Assembly: GCF_947495285.1 (NCBI RefSeq)
Contig: NZ_CANLXZ010000003.1
Span: forward strand, 1-64,000
Origin: an uncultured Nonlabens sp.
Lineage (GTDB): Bacteria; Bacteroidota; Bacteroidia; Flavobacteriales; Flavobacteriaceae
Reading direction: 5' to 3'
Length of the DNA stretch: 64,000 nucleotides
Both the position numbers and the translations under genes were made by a program. Shown here piece after piece: positions 27,171 through 37,000 of the stretch; position 1 is the first letter of the stretch, and every line of letters begins with the position of its first letter. The notes under the pieces are model-generated. The model saw only the letters and a program-made list of their open reading frames with translations. It did not search any database and was not told the DNA's origin.

Positions 27171-28273
27171 TAAATACCACGTTAAATGATCGTATTTCCG
27201 CTTTCGCGAAAGCGGGATCTCAACTTTCTTCTTACCTAAAAGGTACACTAGAGTCTCTCACAGACGCAGGTGCAAGCTGGCAAGATATCATAAAACAAAG
27301 ACTAGAACTAGCAGAACGTAAAAACTCTTGGTTTACAGAAGATACCCTGCATTTTTCCATACAGCAATGGGCAAATGCCTTAACTGTAGAGAACCTAACT
27401 AACTGGACACAAGCCTATGAGCTCGATAAACTAAGCTCTAAAAATGTAGCACTTATTACAGCTGGTAACTTACCCCTAGTAGGTTTTCATGATGTGTTAT
27501 GTGTCATCATTTCAGGCCATCATGCGATGATTAAAAATTCTAGTAATGATGACGTGCTCACACCTTTACTACTAGAAATAGCAACTTCTTACTGTCCAGA
27601 ACTAACAGATTCCTATTCTTATGCAAACGGTAAATTAGAAAATTATGACGCCGTAATAGCTACAGGAAGTAATAATACAGCTCGATATTTTGAACATTAT
27701 TTTGGTAAAAAGCCTCATATCATACGTAAAAATAGAAATAGTGTTGCCGTTTTAACAGGAAATGAAACACTAGAACAAATGCAGGCGTTGAGTAAAGATG
27801 TGTTTCTTTATTTTGGTTTAGGTTGTAGAAGTGTGAGTCATTTAAAAGTTCCCATAGGATATAATTTTGATTTGTTTTTTAACGGCATGTTCGTGAGAAA
27901 AGAACTTATTAAGAATGAAAAATACCTAAATAACTACGACTATAACAAAGCCGTTTATTTAATGAGCGAGTTTAATTTACTGGATAACGAGTTCTTATTA
28001 ATAAAAGAAGAAAATGACAGTTACTCCTCTCCTATTGCTAGCCTAGGATATAGTTATTACGATACTTTAGAAAGCTTAGGAACAGAGTTTCAAGAAAATG
28101 CAGATAAGTTGCAATGTATTGTAGCATCTGGACCAGCAGCCAGTACGGTAAGTAATTTATTAGGAAATATGACTGCACCACAGATAGTAGAATTCGGTAC
28201 TACACAAACACCTGGTCTACAAGACTATGCAGACGGCGTGGATACGATTCGATTTTTGTTGACATTATCTTAA
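27155..28273 (+). CDS. Acyl-CoA reductase (LuxC family)
   Basis: A 372-residue aldehyde-dehydrogenase-fold protein that reduces acyl-CoA to fatty aldehyde using NADPH. Recognisable features are the nucleotide-binding area NVALITAGNLPLVGFHDVL and the probable catalytic cysteine in YFGLGCRSVSHLKVP. The start codon is GTG. Residues 15-19 (AFAKA) come from a palindrome copy in the variable N-terminus. It is probably co-regulated with the divergent ferredoxin, and serC follows 75 bases downstream. The physiological substrate is unknown. Confidence 0.85.
   Translation: MNTLSINTTLNDRISAFAKAGSQLSSYLKGTLESLTDAGASWQDIIKQRLELAERKNSWFTEDTLHFSIQQWANALTVENLTNWTQAYELDKLSSKNVALITAGNLPLVGFHDVLCVIISGHHAMIKNSSNDDVLTPLLLEIATSYCPELTDSYSYANGKLENYDAVIATGSNNTARYFEHYFGKKPHIIRKNRNSVAVLTGNETLEQMQALSKDVFLYFGLGCRSVSHLKVPIGYNFDLFFNGMFVRKELIKNEKYLNNYDYNKAVYLMSEFNLLDNEFLLIKEENDSYSSPIASLGYSYYDTLESLGTEFQENADKLQCIVASGPAASTVSNLLGNMTAPQIVEFGTTQTPGLQDYADGVDTIRFLLTLS
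27199..27214. repeat. Dispersed palindrome, copy 6 (inside acyl-CoA reductase)
   Basis: Perfect CGCTTTCGCGAAAGCG within an 18-base symmetric core, read as AFAKA (ISAFAKAGS) 15 residues into the protein. Confidence 0.92.
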
Positions 28274-28348
28274 AAACCTTATCGATTATATAACATAAAA
28301 TGGCGTTCTATTTTGCATTTTTGTAATTCATTCAAAAGATGACATACA

Positions 28349-29410
28349 ATGCTTAAGCACAATTTTAGCGCAGGACCATGCATACTGCCACAAGAAGTTT
28401 TTAAAAAAGCAGCGGCAGCTGTTCTTAATTTCAACGATTTAAGTATCCTAGAAATTTCCCACCGTAGTAAAGATTTTGTTGCGGTCATGGAAAAAGCTCA
28501 ATCCCTAGCGTTAGAACACCTAGGTTTAACTGGAAAAGGTTATAAAGCATTATTCTTAGGCGGTGGAGCAAGTATGCAGTTTTTAATGGTTGCTTATAAT
28601 CTTTTAGAGAAAAAAGCGGCTTATTTAAACACAGGTACCTGGGCAGATAAAGCTATTAAAGAAGCAAAAATGTTTGGTGAGGTTATAGAAGTAGCGTCTT
28701 CAAAAGCAGATAACTATAATCACATACCTAAAGGCTATGTAATACCTGAAGATGTGGATTATTTCCATTTTCAGACTAATAACACTATTTTCGGTACACA
28801 ACTACAATACACACCAGACGTGTCTGTGCCATTAATCTGTGATATGAGTAGTGATATTTTTTCTAGACAGCGTGATTTTGAAAAATACGATTTAATATAT
28901 GCTGGTGCTCAAAAAAATATGGGGCCAGCAGGAACTACTTTAATCGTTGTAAAAGAAGATATTTTAGGTAAAGTCTCTAGACAAATACCTTCTATGTTAG
29001 ACTATAGAACTCATATCTCAAAAGATTCTATGTTCAACACACCACCAGTATTTCCTATTTATGTAAGTATGCTTACACTAGAATGGTTAAAAGAAAATGG
29101 TGGTATAGATGCGATAGAAAAATTAAACGAACAGAAAGCTGCTTTAATCTATAATGAAATAGATCGCAATGAGTTGTTCAATGGTTTTGTAAAAGAGAAA
29201 GAAGACAGGTCTGCGATGAATGCTACATTTGTTTTAAATGACAGCGCACATACCACAGCATTTGATACTATGTGGAAAGAAGCAGGAATTAATGGTTTAA
29301 ATGGTCACAGATCTGTAGGTGGTTATCGTGCAAGTATGTATAACGCATTAACTCTAGAGAGCGTGCAAACTCTTGTAGATGTAATGAAAGACCTAGAAAA
29401 GAAGGCTTAA
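28349..29410 (+). CDS. serC: Phosphoserine aminotransferase
   Basis: Converts 3-phosphohydroxypyruvate to phosphoserine with glutamate, using pyridoxal phosphate. The 353-residue protein starts LKHNFSAGPCILPQEV, the family hallmark. The PLP lysine is in LIYAGAQKNMGPAG, and the C-terminus has GHRSVGGYRASMYNAL. The length is typical. It is followed by serA, 156 bases away, the enzyme of the step before it, so the pair makes serine. Confidence 0.97.
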   Translation: MLKHNFSAGPCILPQEVFKKAAAAVLNFNDLSILEISHRSKDFVAVMEKAQSLALEHLGLTGKGYKALFLGGGASMQFLMVAYNLLEKKAAYLNTGTWADKAIKEAKMFGEVIEVASSKADNYNHIPKGYVIPEDVDYFHFQTNNTIFGTQLQYTPDVSVPLICDMSSDIFSRQRDFEKYDLIYAGAQKNMGPAGTTLIVVKEDILGKVSRQIPSMLDYRTHISKDSMFNTPPVFPIYVSMLTLEWLKENGGIDAIEKLNEQKAALIYNEIDRNELFNGFVKEKEDRSAMNATFVLNDSAHTTAFDTMWKEAGINGLNGHRSVGGYRASMYNALTLESVQTLVDVMKDLEKKA

Positions 29411-29435
29411 CCATTAACAATTATAGATTTTTAAT

Positions 29436-29476
29436 AATGAAATCCTATCCCCAACCCTAAAGGCTGAGATTTCATT
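29436..29476 (+). repeat. Inverted repeat between serC and serA
   Basis: Arms AATGAAATC (29436-29444) and GATTTCATT (29468-29476) match perfectly around a 23-base loop containing CCCCAACCCTAAAGG. No T run follows, so it is not a plain terminator; it could stabilise or regulate the serC-serA message. Confidence 0.4.
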
Positions 29477-29566
29477 AGAACTTAAATTTGACTCAAAGTT
29501 TAATATAATAAGTCAACTGTTTATACACCTTTTTAAGGTTAGGAAACGGAAACAAAAGAAACTAAA

Positions 29567-30520
29567 ATGAAAATACTAGCAAACGACGGTGTCTCACAAA
29601 GCGGAATTGATAAATTAACTACAGCTGGTCACGAGGTAATTACTACTAATGTCGCACAAGGACAGTTAGAAGAATATATCAATAAAAATGAAATAGCAGT
29701 ACTCTTAGTAAGATCTGCAACCACGGCTCGTAAAGAGTTAATTGACAACTGCCCAAGTCTTAAAATCATAGGACGAGGTGGTGTCGGTATGGATAATATA
29801 GATGTTGCTTATGCTCGTGAGAAAGGCCTTAAAGTAATTAACACACCTGCAGCGAGTAGTGCCAGTGTTGCTGAGTTAGTTTTTGGTCATCTTTACGGTG
29901 GTGTCCGTTTTCTTTATGATGCAAACCGTAACATGCCTCTAGAGGGAGAAACTAATTTTAAAGGTCTTAAAAAAACATATGCCAAAGGTTCTGAATTACG
30001 TGGTAAAACTCTAGGAATTATAGGTATAGGTCGCATAGGACAAGAAGTTGCAAAAATCGCAGCTGGGGTAGGTATGAAAGTAGTCGCACATGATAGCTTT
30101 GCAAACCATGCTCCTACTGTATCCTGGGATCTTTTTGATGGACAGACAGTAAATGTAGAAATTCCTCTTGTAGAAAAAGATGAGCTGCTTAAAACTTCAG
30201 ATTTTGTTACTATTCACGTTCCTGCACAAGAGAATTATGTGATAGGTGCAGAAGAATTAGCACAAATGAAAGAAGGAGCTGCTATAGTTAATGCCGCTCG
30301 TGGTGGTGTGTTAGACGAGGTTGCTCTAGTAAATGCGTTAGAATCAGAACATATTTCTTTTGCAGCACTAGATGTTTTTGAAAAAGAACCACAGCCAGAG
30401 GTTGTACTTCTTATGAATTCTAAATTATCTCTTAGTCCACACATAGGAGCAGCAACTAACGAGGCACAAGATCGTATAGGTACAGAATTAGCTGATCAGA
30501 TTATTGAAATACTAGGATAA
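29567..30520 (+). CDS. serA: D-3-phosphoglycerate dehydrogenase
   Basis: Oxidises 3-phosphoglycerate with NAD, the first step of serine synthesis. The 317-residue protein has the substrate-binding RSATTARKELID, the Rossmann motif GIGRIGQEVAKIAA, the catalytic-region ARGGVLDE and the catalytic His in SPHIGAATNEAQ. It is the short form that lacks the C-terminal ACT regulatory domain, so serine feedback through ACT is not expected. It is followed by a terminator. Confidence 0.94.
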   Translation: MKILANDGVSQSGIDKLTTAGHEVITTNVAQGQLEEYINKNEIAVLLVRSATTARKELIDNCPSLKIIGRGGVGMDNIDVAYAREKGLKVINTPAASSASVAELVFGHLYGGVRFLYDANRNMPLEGETNFKGLKKTYAKGSELRGKTLGIIGIGRIGQEVAKIAAGVGMKVVAHDSFANHAPTVSWDLFDGQTVNVEIPLVEKDELLKTSDFVTIHVPAQENYVIGAEELAQMKEGAAIVNAARGGVLDEVALVNALESEHISFAALDVFEKEPQPEVVLLMNSKLSLSPHIGAATNEAQDRIGTELADQIIEILG

Positions 30521-30546
30521 CAAATCTTAGATAAATCATACTTTTT

Positions 30547-30580
30547 AAAACCGTAATCTTACCGATTGCGGTTTTTTTTT
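30547..30580 (+). terminator. Intrinsic terminator after serA
   Basis: Twelve-pair stem AAAACCGTAATC / GATTGCGGTTTT (one G-U pair), 5-base loop, then about ten T. It begins 27 bases after the stop. Confidence 0.85.
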
Positions 30581-30919
30581 ATGACTCAAAACCTTAATTT
30601 AAAACCAGCTCGTTATTTCTAGTTTTTATTTAAAACTGATGTAGAAAAGACACATTAAAACTGACCACATAAGCATATTTAAAACTAATTAAGATGCTTT
30701 AAAAAATTAAAAAATCTACCTATACATACTAGACTTTGATCGTGCAGTACACAGAGTTTCAAAAAGGACCGAAGCCATTAAAACGCATTTTACCGATAAA
30801 TTTAAGTTTTTAAACGGTGATAATTACGCTTTCGCGAAAGCGAAACAAAAATAGACTCCATTTTAATAGTCCCAATAAATTATGTAACTTGTTCGATAAA
30901 TAAATTAAAAATATAACTT
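30581..30919. other. Gene-free stretch with a possible gene remnant and a palindrome
   Basis: A plus-strand frame from about 30711 to the stop at 30852 reads DFDRAVHRVSKRTEAIKTHF and ends NYAFAKAKQK, closing in the palindrome. It has protein-like composition but no start codon and is preceded by stops. It may be the tail of a dead gene; I do not recognise it. Confidence 0.3.
30827..30842. repeat. Dispersed palindrome, copy 7
   Basis: Perfect CGCTTTCGCGAAAGCG in the serA-DUF937 gap. Read in the possible remnant frame it again gives AFAKA. Confidence 0.9.
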
Positions 30920-31576
30920 ATGTCATCAATACTAGACTTATTACAATCTGATACAGGGAAAACTTTAATACAAGGACTTTCTCAAAAAACAGGAAATTCA
31001 GCAGACCAGACTTCTGGTCTATTATCACAAGCAATGCCACTTATTTTAGGAGCTATGCAACGTAATGCTGCCACTCCTGAAGGTGCAGAATCACTTAAAA
31101 ATGCATTAAATGACCCACGTCATAGCGGTGGTGGTGTGATGGATATGTTGGGCGGTATTTTTGGCGATGGTGCAGGTAGCCCAGAGCAATTAGAATCTGA
31201 TGGTGCTGGAATATTAAATCATGTTTTAGGTTCAAAACAAACTCAAGTAGAAAGTGCTTTATCACAGACTAGTGGTATGGACATGGGGTCGGTAAGTCAA
31301 ATTATTAAAATGGCTGCTCCTGTAGTTATGGGTGTGCTTGCAAAACAAAATCAATCTCAAGCAACTGCCTCTGGATCTAATGGAATAGGTGATCTTATAG
31401 GTTCTGTTCTAGGTGGTCAGTCTGGTGCTGCAGGAGGAGAACAAAGCTTTATTGAAAAAATTCTAGATGCAGACGGTGATGGTAGCATTATAGATGACGT
31501 TGCTGGAATGGTTCTAGGTGGTGATAAAAAGAAAAGTGGCGGTATAGGCGGTATTATAGGAGGTTTATTCAAATAA
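30920..31576 (+). CDS. DUF937 (YidB-like) family protein
   Basis: A 218-residue glycine-rich protein. It opens ILDLLQSDTGKTLIQGLSQK and has GLLSQAMPLILGAMQRN, then a repeat-like second half (SQIIKMAAPVVMGVLAKQNQ). It closes with DADGDGSIIDDVAGMVLGG, an EF-hand-like acidic stretch, and a GGIGGIIGGLFK tail. These match DUF937 proteins, whose function is not known; YidB of E. coli is a member. It is a single gene with its own terminator. Confidence 0.85.
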   Translation: MSSILDLLQSDTGKTLIQGLSQKTGNSADQTSGLLSQAMPLILGAMQRNAATPEGAESLKNALNDPRHSGGGVMDMLGGIFGDGAGSPEQLESDGAGILNHVLGSKQTQVESALSQTSGMDMGSVSQIIKMAAPVVMGVLAKQNQSQATASGSNGIGDLIGSVLGGQSGAAGGEQSFIEKILDADGDGSIIDDVAGMVLGGDKKKSGGIGGIIGGLFK

Positions 31577-31599
31577 AAATCATAATATCTTATTAATAT

Positions 31600-31633
31600 A
31601 AAAGCGATCACTTAAGGAGTGATCGCTTTTTTT
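31600..31633 (+). terminator. Intrinsic terminator after the DUF937 gene
   Basis: Thirteen-pair stem AAAAGCGATCACT / AGTGATCGCTTTT, 5-base loop, followed by further T. It starts 24 bases past the stop. Confidence 0.88.
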
Positions 31634-31727
31634 GTATTTTTAAATATAATTACCTGTTTGCTCAACGAGTTGCATCATTAACTCATTCTTACTACATTTA
31701 AGTAAACAAGCGCTCTATTTTTATCCT

Positions 31728-32141
31728 ATGAAAACATTTATATACAGCATTTTTGTGATGGTAGCTATAGTAGGATGCAGCACCATGAATACAGGACCAG
31801 ATAAAAAACTGACTTCTATTAATTCTATAAAAAACGATACCATACGTATTGTTAACGATAGTCTAGAATATGAAATTATAATTTTTGAACCTGGATTTAA
31901 TTCTTGGTTAGTAACACAACCACCTAGAGGTTATTATTCTCAATCTGCTATGGAAATAAGTAATACATTTAAAGTTACTACTTATAACATTAGGTCTAGA
32001 AACCCTTTAAAATATGGTAATGATCTTTACCCATTTGCTATAGATTACAATCGTAGAACAGATTATGGCTATGAAGTGAATTATTTACTGTACAACTACT
32101 TCCTTTTCTTTGAACAAAAATATAATCAGAGGTTGAAGTAA
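31728..32141 (+). CDS. DUF6146 family lipoprotein
   Basis: A 137-residue protein with a lipoprotein signal peptide (YSIFVMVAIVGC, lipobox IVGC). The mature part has YEIIIFEPGFNSWLVTQPP and RGYYSQSAMEISNTF, then DYNRRTDYGYEVNYLLYNYF, as in DUF6146 proteins of Flavobacteriia. The function is unknown. The next gene starts 14 bases later. Confidence 0.75.
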   Translation: MKTFIYSIFVMVAIVGCSTMNTGPDKKLTSINSIKNDTIRIVNDSLEYEIIIFEPGFNSWLVTQPPRGYYSQSAMEISNTFKVTTYNIRSRNPLKYGNDLYPFAIDYNRRTDYGYEVNYLLYNYFLFFEQKYNQRLK

Positions 32142-32155
32142 CTTATTTTTGCAAT

Positions 32156-32659
32156 ATGCAAAAACTAAAAAAGAATTGGGAAATTACCCAAAACTGGCAA
32201 TTCATTTACATCCTTTTAGGTATAATAGGTCTACTAGCAAGCGGTTATTTTATAGCTGTGCGCATTTTACCTACCACATTTGAGGACATTACCTATGAGT
32301 ATTCTTTTACCCTAGTCGTGACATTGATTCTAGCTTTTATATTTTATAAAATAACGATGTGGTTGTTTTCAAAATTAAAAACCAGATGGGAAGTTACTTA
32401 TAGATGGGAATTAATCGCCCTGTTTATAGTATTTGCTATCACAGGTTCTTTATCTGCACGTTTATCAGGCCCATTTATGGAATACATAGGCTTGAGCAGA
32501 GAATCTATGTCTGGATGGATATTCTGGCCGTTGCGTATGCTTATACTCTTCCCTATCTATCAAATATTACTAGTAGCAATGGGCTGGTTGTTTGGCCAAT
32601 TTGACTTTTTCTGGAAATTTGAAAAGAAGATGCTCTCCAGATTTGGTATTAAATTATAA
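32156..32659 (+). CDS. DUF6787-like membrane protein with internal repeat
   Basis: A 167-residue membrane protein with four to five helices. It looks duplicated: KKNWEITQNWQFIYILLGII (4-23) is matched by KTRWEVTYRWELIALFIVFA in the second half, each with a W-E-x-T-x-x-W motif before a pair of helices. It resembles DUF6787 proteins. No function is known. It is co-directional with and close to the DUF6146 gene. Confidence 0.65.
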   Translation: MQKLKKNWEITQNWQFIYILLGIIGLLASGYFIAVRILPTTFEDITYEYSFTLVVTLILAFIFYKITMWLFSKLKTRWEVTYRWELIALFIVFAITGSLSARLSGPFMEYIGLSRESMSGWIFWPLRMLILFPIYQILLVAMGWLFGQFDFFWKFEKKMLSRFGIKL

Positions 32660-32780
32660 AAGTAAAAGGATTATTATTTGATTCCTGCTTACGCAAAAAT
32701 GGAACAAACCCAATAAAATATTCTTAAAGGCAATCATAATCGTACCTTTGTAGTCTTAAACTAGTCTATAAATAAAAGAA

Positions 32781-33278
32781 ATGGATAACAACGATATATT
32801 AAGAAGGTTGAGATTTACTCTAAACTTGAGTGATGATGCGATGATAGATATATATGCCAAAGGTGGTGAACCTGTTTCTAGAGCAGAAATAAGCAACTGG
32901 CTTAAAAAAGAAGAAGATGAAGACTTTGATGTAGTCGTAGATGAAAATCTAGCTGTTTTTCTTAATGGACTTATTGTTAACCATAGAGGGAAAAAAGATG
33001 GTAAAATTCCTGTAGCAGAGACAGAATTAGATAATACCATTATATTGCGTAAACTTAAAATCGCCTTTAATTTTACATCTAAAGAATTACTCTATATCTG
33101 GAAAAAGGCAGACGTAGTTATAAGTGAAACAGAATTAAGTGCCTTCTTCAGAAAAAAAACACATCCTAAGTTCAAATATTTAAATGATCAGTATTTACGT
33201 AAATTCTTAAAAGGTTTCCAGATACAACGTAAAACACAACGTGAGAAAGAAGCTTACAGGAATTCATTCAAGAATTAA
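32781..33278 (+). CDS. DUF1456 (YehS-like) family protein
   Basis: A 165-residue soluble protein made of two similar halves, NDILRRLRFTLNLSDDAMID and TIILRKLKIAFNFTSKELLY, each followed by an SRAEISNWLKK-like helix. This double repeat defines DUF1456. The function is unknown; no catalytic residues are evident. A small gene follows 27 bases downstream on the same strand. Confidence 0.88.
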   Translation: MDNNDILRRLRFTLNLSDDAMIDIYAKGGEPVSRAEISNWLKKEEDEDFDVVVDENLAVFLNGLIVNHRGKKDGKIPVAETELDNTIILRKLKIAFNFTSKELLYIWKKADVVISETELSAFFRKKTHPKFKYLNDQYLRKFLKGFQIQRKTQREKEAYRNSFKN

Positions 33279-33305
33279 GTTTTTCATTGTTTCTAAATCA
33301 TTTCT

Positions 33306-34025
33306 ATGACCAAAGAACAACTTCTTAAACTATATACCGATTTTTCTGATCGAGAATTGATTCATATTCTTACTACTGATAAAGAAAAATATACTCCAGT
33401 CGCCTGGAATGCCGCACAAATTACCTTAGAAAAACGATCCATAGACGCAAATCAATGGAAAGAAATAAAAGAGTATGACCATGCGTCTAAACACAAAACT
33501 GTTAATAAGAAAGGCTCTCTACTAGACGAGCTCTATGCAGACGAGCAAGCTAGACTGAGAGAAGAATCTACTTTTGAACAACAGAAAAAGCACAGCTTAG
33601 AAACCTCAAGAAAACAACTTCATTTAAATGACGAAGATTTACTTAATCAATTCACCTCTATAATTGATGTCTTTTTAAAGAATAAAGATGATCATCTTTA
33701 TAAAGATCAGTTTTCTAAAGAAGAGTTTCTAGCACTGTTTGCAGGTGTTTATGATCGTGATCTACAAATTCCTCTTTCTTACAAAGCTAAAGTTATAGAA
33801 GTATTAGACTCGATCCTTAAGAAGATCAAATCTAAGAGAAATATAATGATCTTATTAGGTTTGCTATTAACAGTAATAGGTACATCTACTATTCTAGCTA
33901 CTAATATTTCTTTAATATTTTATGGTGCAATTATAGTAGGTTGCGGTATGATAATTAAAGCAATAGCAAACTATAGCATGAGTAAAGATTCCATTAAAAA
34001 ATTAAAGCTCTATACAGATAAGTAA
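33306..34025 (+). CDS. Unknown protein with two C-terminal membrane helices
   Basis: A 239-residue protein. The first 180 residues are soluble and charged (MTKEQLLKLYTDFSDRELIH at the start, then long helices with KHKTVNKKGSLLDELYADEQ). Two membrane helices follow (IMILLGLLLTVIGTSTILA and LIFYGAIIVGCGMIIKAIA). I do not recognise the family. It is probably tail-anchored in the inner membrane with a cytoplasmic domain. Its last codons form one arm of a 17-pair hairpin that also terminates the convergent ccsBA gene. Confidence 0.6.
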   Translation: MTKEQLLKLYTDFSDRELIHILTTDKEKYTPVAWNAAQITLEKRSIDANQWKEIKEYDHASKHKTVNKKGSLLDELYADEQARLREESTFEQQKKHSLETSRKQLHLNDEDLLNQFTSIIDVFLKNKDDHLYKDQFSKEEFLALFAGVYDRDLQIPLSYKAKVIEVLDSILKKIKSKRNIMILLGLLLTVIGTSTILATNISLIFYGAIIVGCGMIIKAIANYSMSKDSIKKLKLYTDK

Positions 34026-34043
34026 TTCTGTATAGAGCTTTAA
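34002..34043. terminator. Shared terminator hairpin overlapping a stop codon
   Basis: A perfect 17-pair stem, TTAAAGCTCTATACAGA (34002-34018) and its complement (34027-34043), with an 8-base loop that contains the TAA stop of the plus-strand gene. On the minus strand it is followed by TTTTTT, so it is a good terminator for the ccsBA transcript. Confidence 0.8.
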
Positions 34044-34060
34044 TGTAAACAGAAGTTGTA

Positions 34061-37000
34061 CTACTGCTTCTTTTTACCGTAAATTTTATTCTCTCTGTAT
34101 CTAGCAATAGCCGCTAGAACTAAAATCACTGATAACGATATCACCGCAAATTTGTAAGAAATAATTTGATCTCCACTAGCATAACTATGTAATCCTGATA
34201 AGTAAAAGTTTACACCAAAATAGGTCATCAATACACTAGCAAATGCAAGCACAGACCATAAACTGAAGGTCCATCTACTCTTTAAACCTGGAACAAGTCT
34301 TAAGTGCAATACAAATGCATAGATAAATATAGTTATCAATGCCCATGTCTCTTTAGGATCCCAACCCCAGTAACGTCCCCAAGATTCATTTGCCCACATA
34401 CCTCCTAAGAAGTTACCTATAGTAAGCATAATAAGACCTACGGTAAGAGCTATTTCATTGATATAAGTAAGCTCTTTGATATTAAGATCCATAATTTTCT
34501 TATTCTTTTTTGTGGAGAATATCATAAGAATCATAGTCACTAGACCTAAAATCATTCCTAACGCAAACGGACCGTAACTACCTACGATAATAGAAACATG
34601 TATCATTAACCAGTAAGAATCTAGCACAGGCTGTAAATTACCTATCGATGGGTCTAACCAGTTCAACTGTGCTACCCATAGAATAATAGCCACTACAAAT
34701 GCCGTACTAGCTATAGTCATATCACTCTTTCTACCGAACATGAGTCCAAAGAGCATCGTTGCCCACGCCACATAAATTAACGACTCATAAGCATCTGACC
34801 ATGGTGCGTGACCACTTAAGTACCATCTCATGATTAACGCAGCTGTATGAACTGAGAATAATCCAAAAATGACCCATTTATGAAATTGAATAGACCATCC
34901 TATCTCTCTCATAGGTTTAATGATCTCAACTATTAAGAGAATCAACATCATCACACCGAACCATCCATACCACTTATACAAGCCCTTAAAGACATTAAAT
35001 TTATTGTAAAGGATCTCTGCTTCGATCTTATCCTCGCTAGGTATTATATCAGCACCATGATAACGTTGAAATTCAAATAAACTATTTAATGCGGCATTAG
35101 CATTTACATAATCGCCAGTAGCATTTCCTTGATTTAATAATGCATTATATGCAGGGAAGAAATCTCTAACAAAGTTATGATCATGCTCTTCTGTATAAGC
35201 AGCCTTTTCTATATCTGGAGCAGAGTACCATGTATTATTATCAGCTCCCTTTTTAGGAAAAATCTTAAATATAGAACCTGTTAGTACCTGGTCTAATAAG
35301 CCTACCGAGTAATTAATGTCTATAAAACCTTGCTGTATGCTCGACTTCACATCTGCTGCATTTGCTTCGTCTAGATAAGGGCTTATTTTATAACTACCTA
35401 ACGTATTATCTTCTCTTCTTATAAAGTCCATACCACGAGCATAACTGGTACTTTTATCCACACCTATAATGGTCTTTAAAGAATCATTCTTATAATTCAA
35501 TTTAATAAGTGGCACATCAAACCATAGATCTCTATTTTGAATCATACTTATCATCGTTTGCTCTGGCGTTAATCTTACAACGCTATCACCGACTTTTGCT
35601 TCATAGTAATCTCTTTCAGACAGTCTACGTAATATCTCGCTAGATAAGGTAGACATAGGTTTCATACGGCCATTATCCTGTACTACCACTCTACCAAAAC
35701 GCTCTGCTTGTGCCAGGGGTACCATGTTTGCCACTATTATACTATCTGCTAGTTTTACAGGTATAGGTGGTAATTTTGTGTCTGCAAGATCTAGATCTGG
35801 TGCAGTTGTATTTTTAACTACCTCATCTTGATTTGTACTTACACCTTCTCTACTATCTATAGCAGTAGAATGTTCTCCTGCCGCATGATTATGTCCTGTA
35901 TGATCTTCTTGTACCTGCGCATTAGCTATACTTATAGAAAACAACATCGCTATCATTACCAGTTGTTTTGCCTTGCGTTTTTTAACACGGTTAATTAATC
36001 TTCTTAACTCACCGAATCTTGTATTAGGATCAAATAACAACGCCATAAGGCCTAAATAAAGTAAAAAATATCCTGTATATGTAACCGTCTTACCCCAGAA
36101 ATCGTGATTAACAGATAAGTGTGTACCTAACTCATCTGGATCAAAACCTGCTTGAAAAAAACGATAACCTTCTTTATCTAATACGTGATTCATATAAATG
36201 CGTTCTGGTGTTTTACCCATAGAATCTATAACTGTAACTTCACTAGCAAATGCAGAATAAGACTTTTCAGTACCTGGTTGTTTACTAGCTATAAAATCAT
36301 CTAATTGTATACTAAAAGGGATTTCTCTAGCTATAGAGCCATATTTGAGATACACCTTAAGACCGTTAATATCTATATCTACATAATCAGATATTATTCC
36401 TTTACCACCTAATAACTCTATTTTTTGAGATTCTTCACCACTAGTTACCGTAGCGAGAATACCGTGTGCCTTTGCCTTAGTAGGTTCAGGGCTTTTAATT
36501 ATCCCTAACTCACCTTGCGTTACAGGCTCAGGAATTACAAATTGCATTCCTGCAAGGTTATAAAGAGATCTTAATTTTAATTCTTGTATAGAATCTTCAA
36601 AAACCTGTCCTTTTAATTGGTCTGCCATGCGCAAATAATCTCCTGCATATGGTGTCTGTATCGTGTAACCGTTCCAGTTTTCTGTTATATTAATAAGACC
36701 TTTCTGAGCAGCCACCACAGGATCTATGTTCACACCAAAAAGCACATTATGAATACTCGCTTCTTCTCCATCCTTGATTAAATGATCATGCCTTGTACCA
36801 CTGCCAGCCTCTACTATTTTCAAATAACGATCGCTGTTTTCATCTCCAGGCTTTAATCCTTCTACAGCATCATAAATCATGCTGTCTATAGTTACTTTTA
36901 CATTCTTGTCATAAAAATCAAAATCTCTAGAAGTCTTATAATCATATTGCGAGACTAATAATTCTTCCTTAACAGTACGTTGCATAGGGTTACCATTAAC

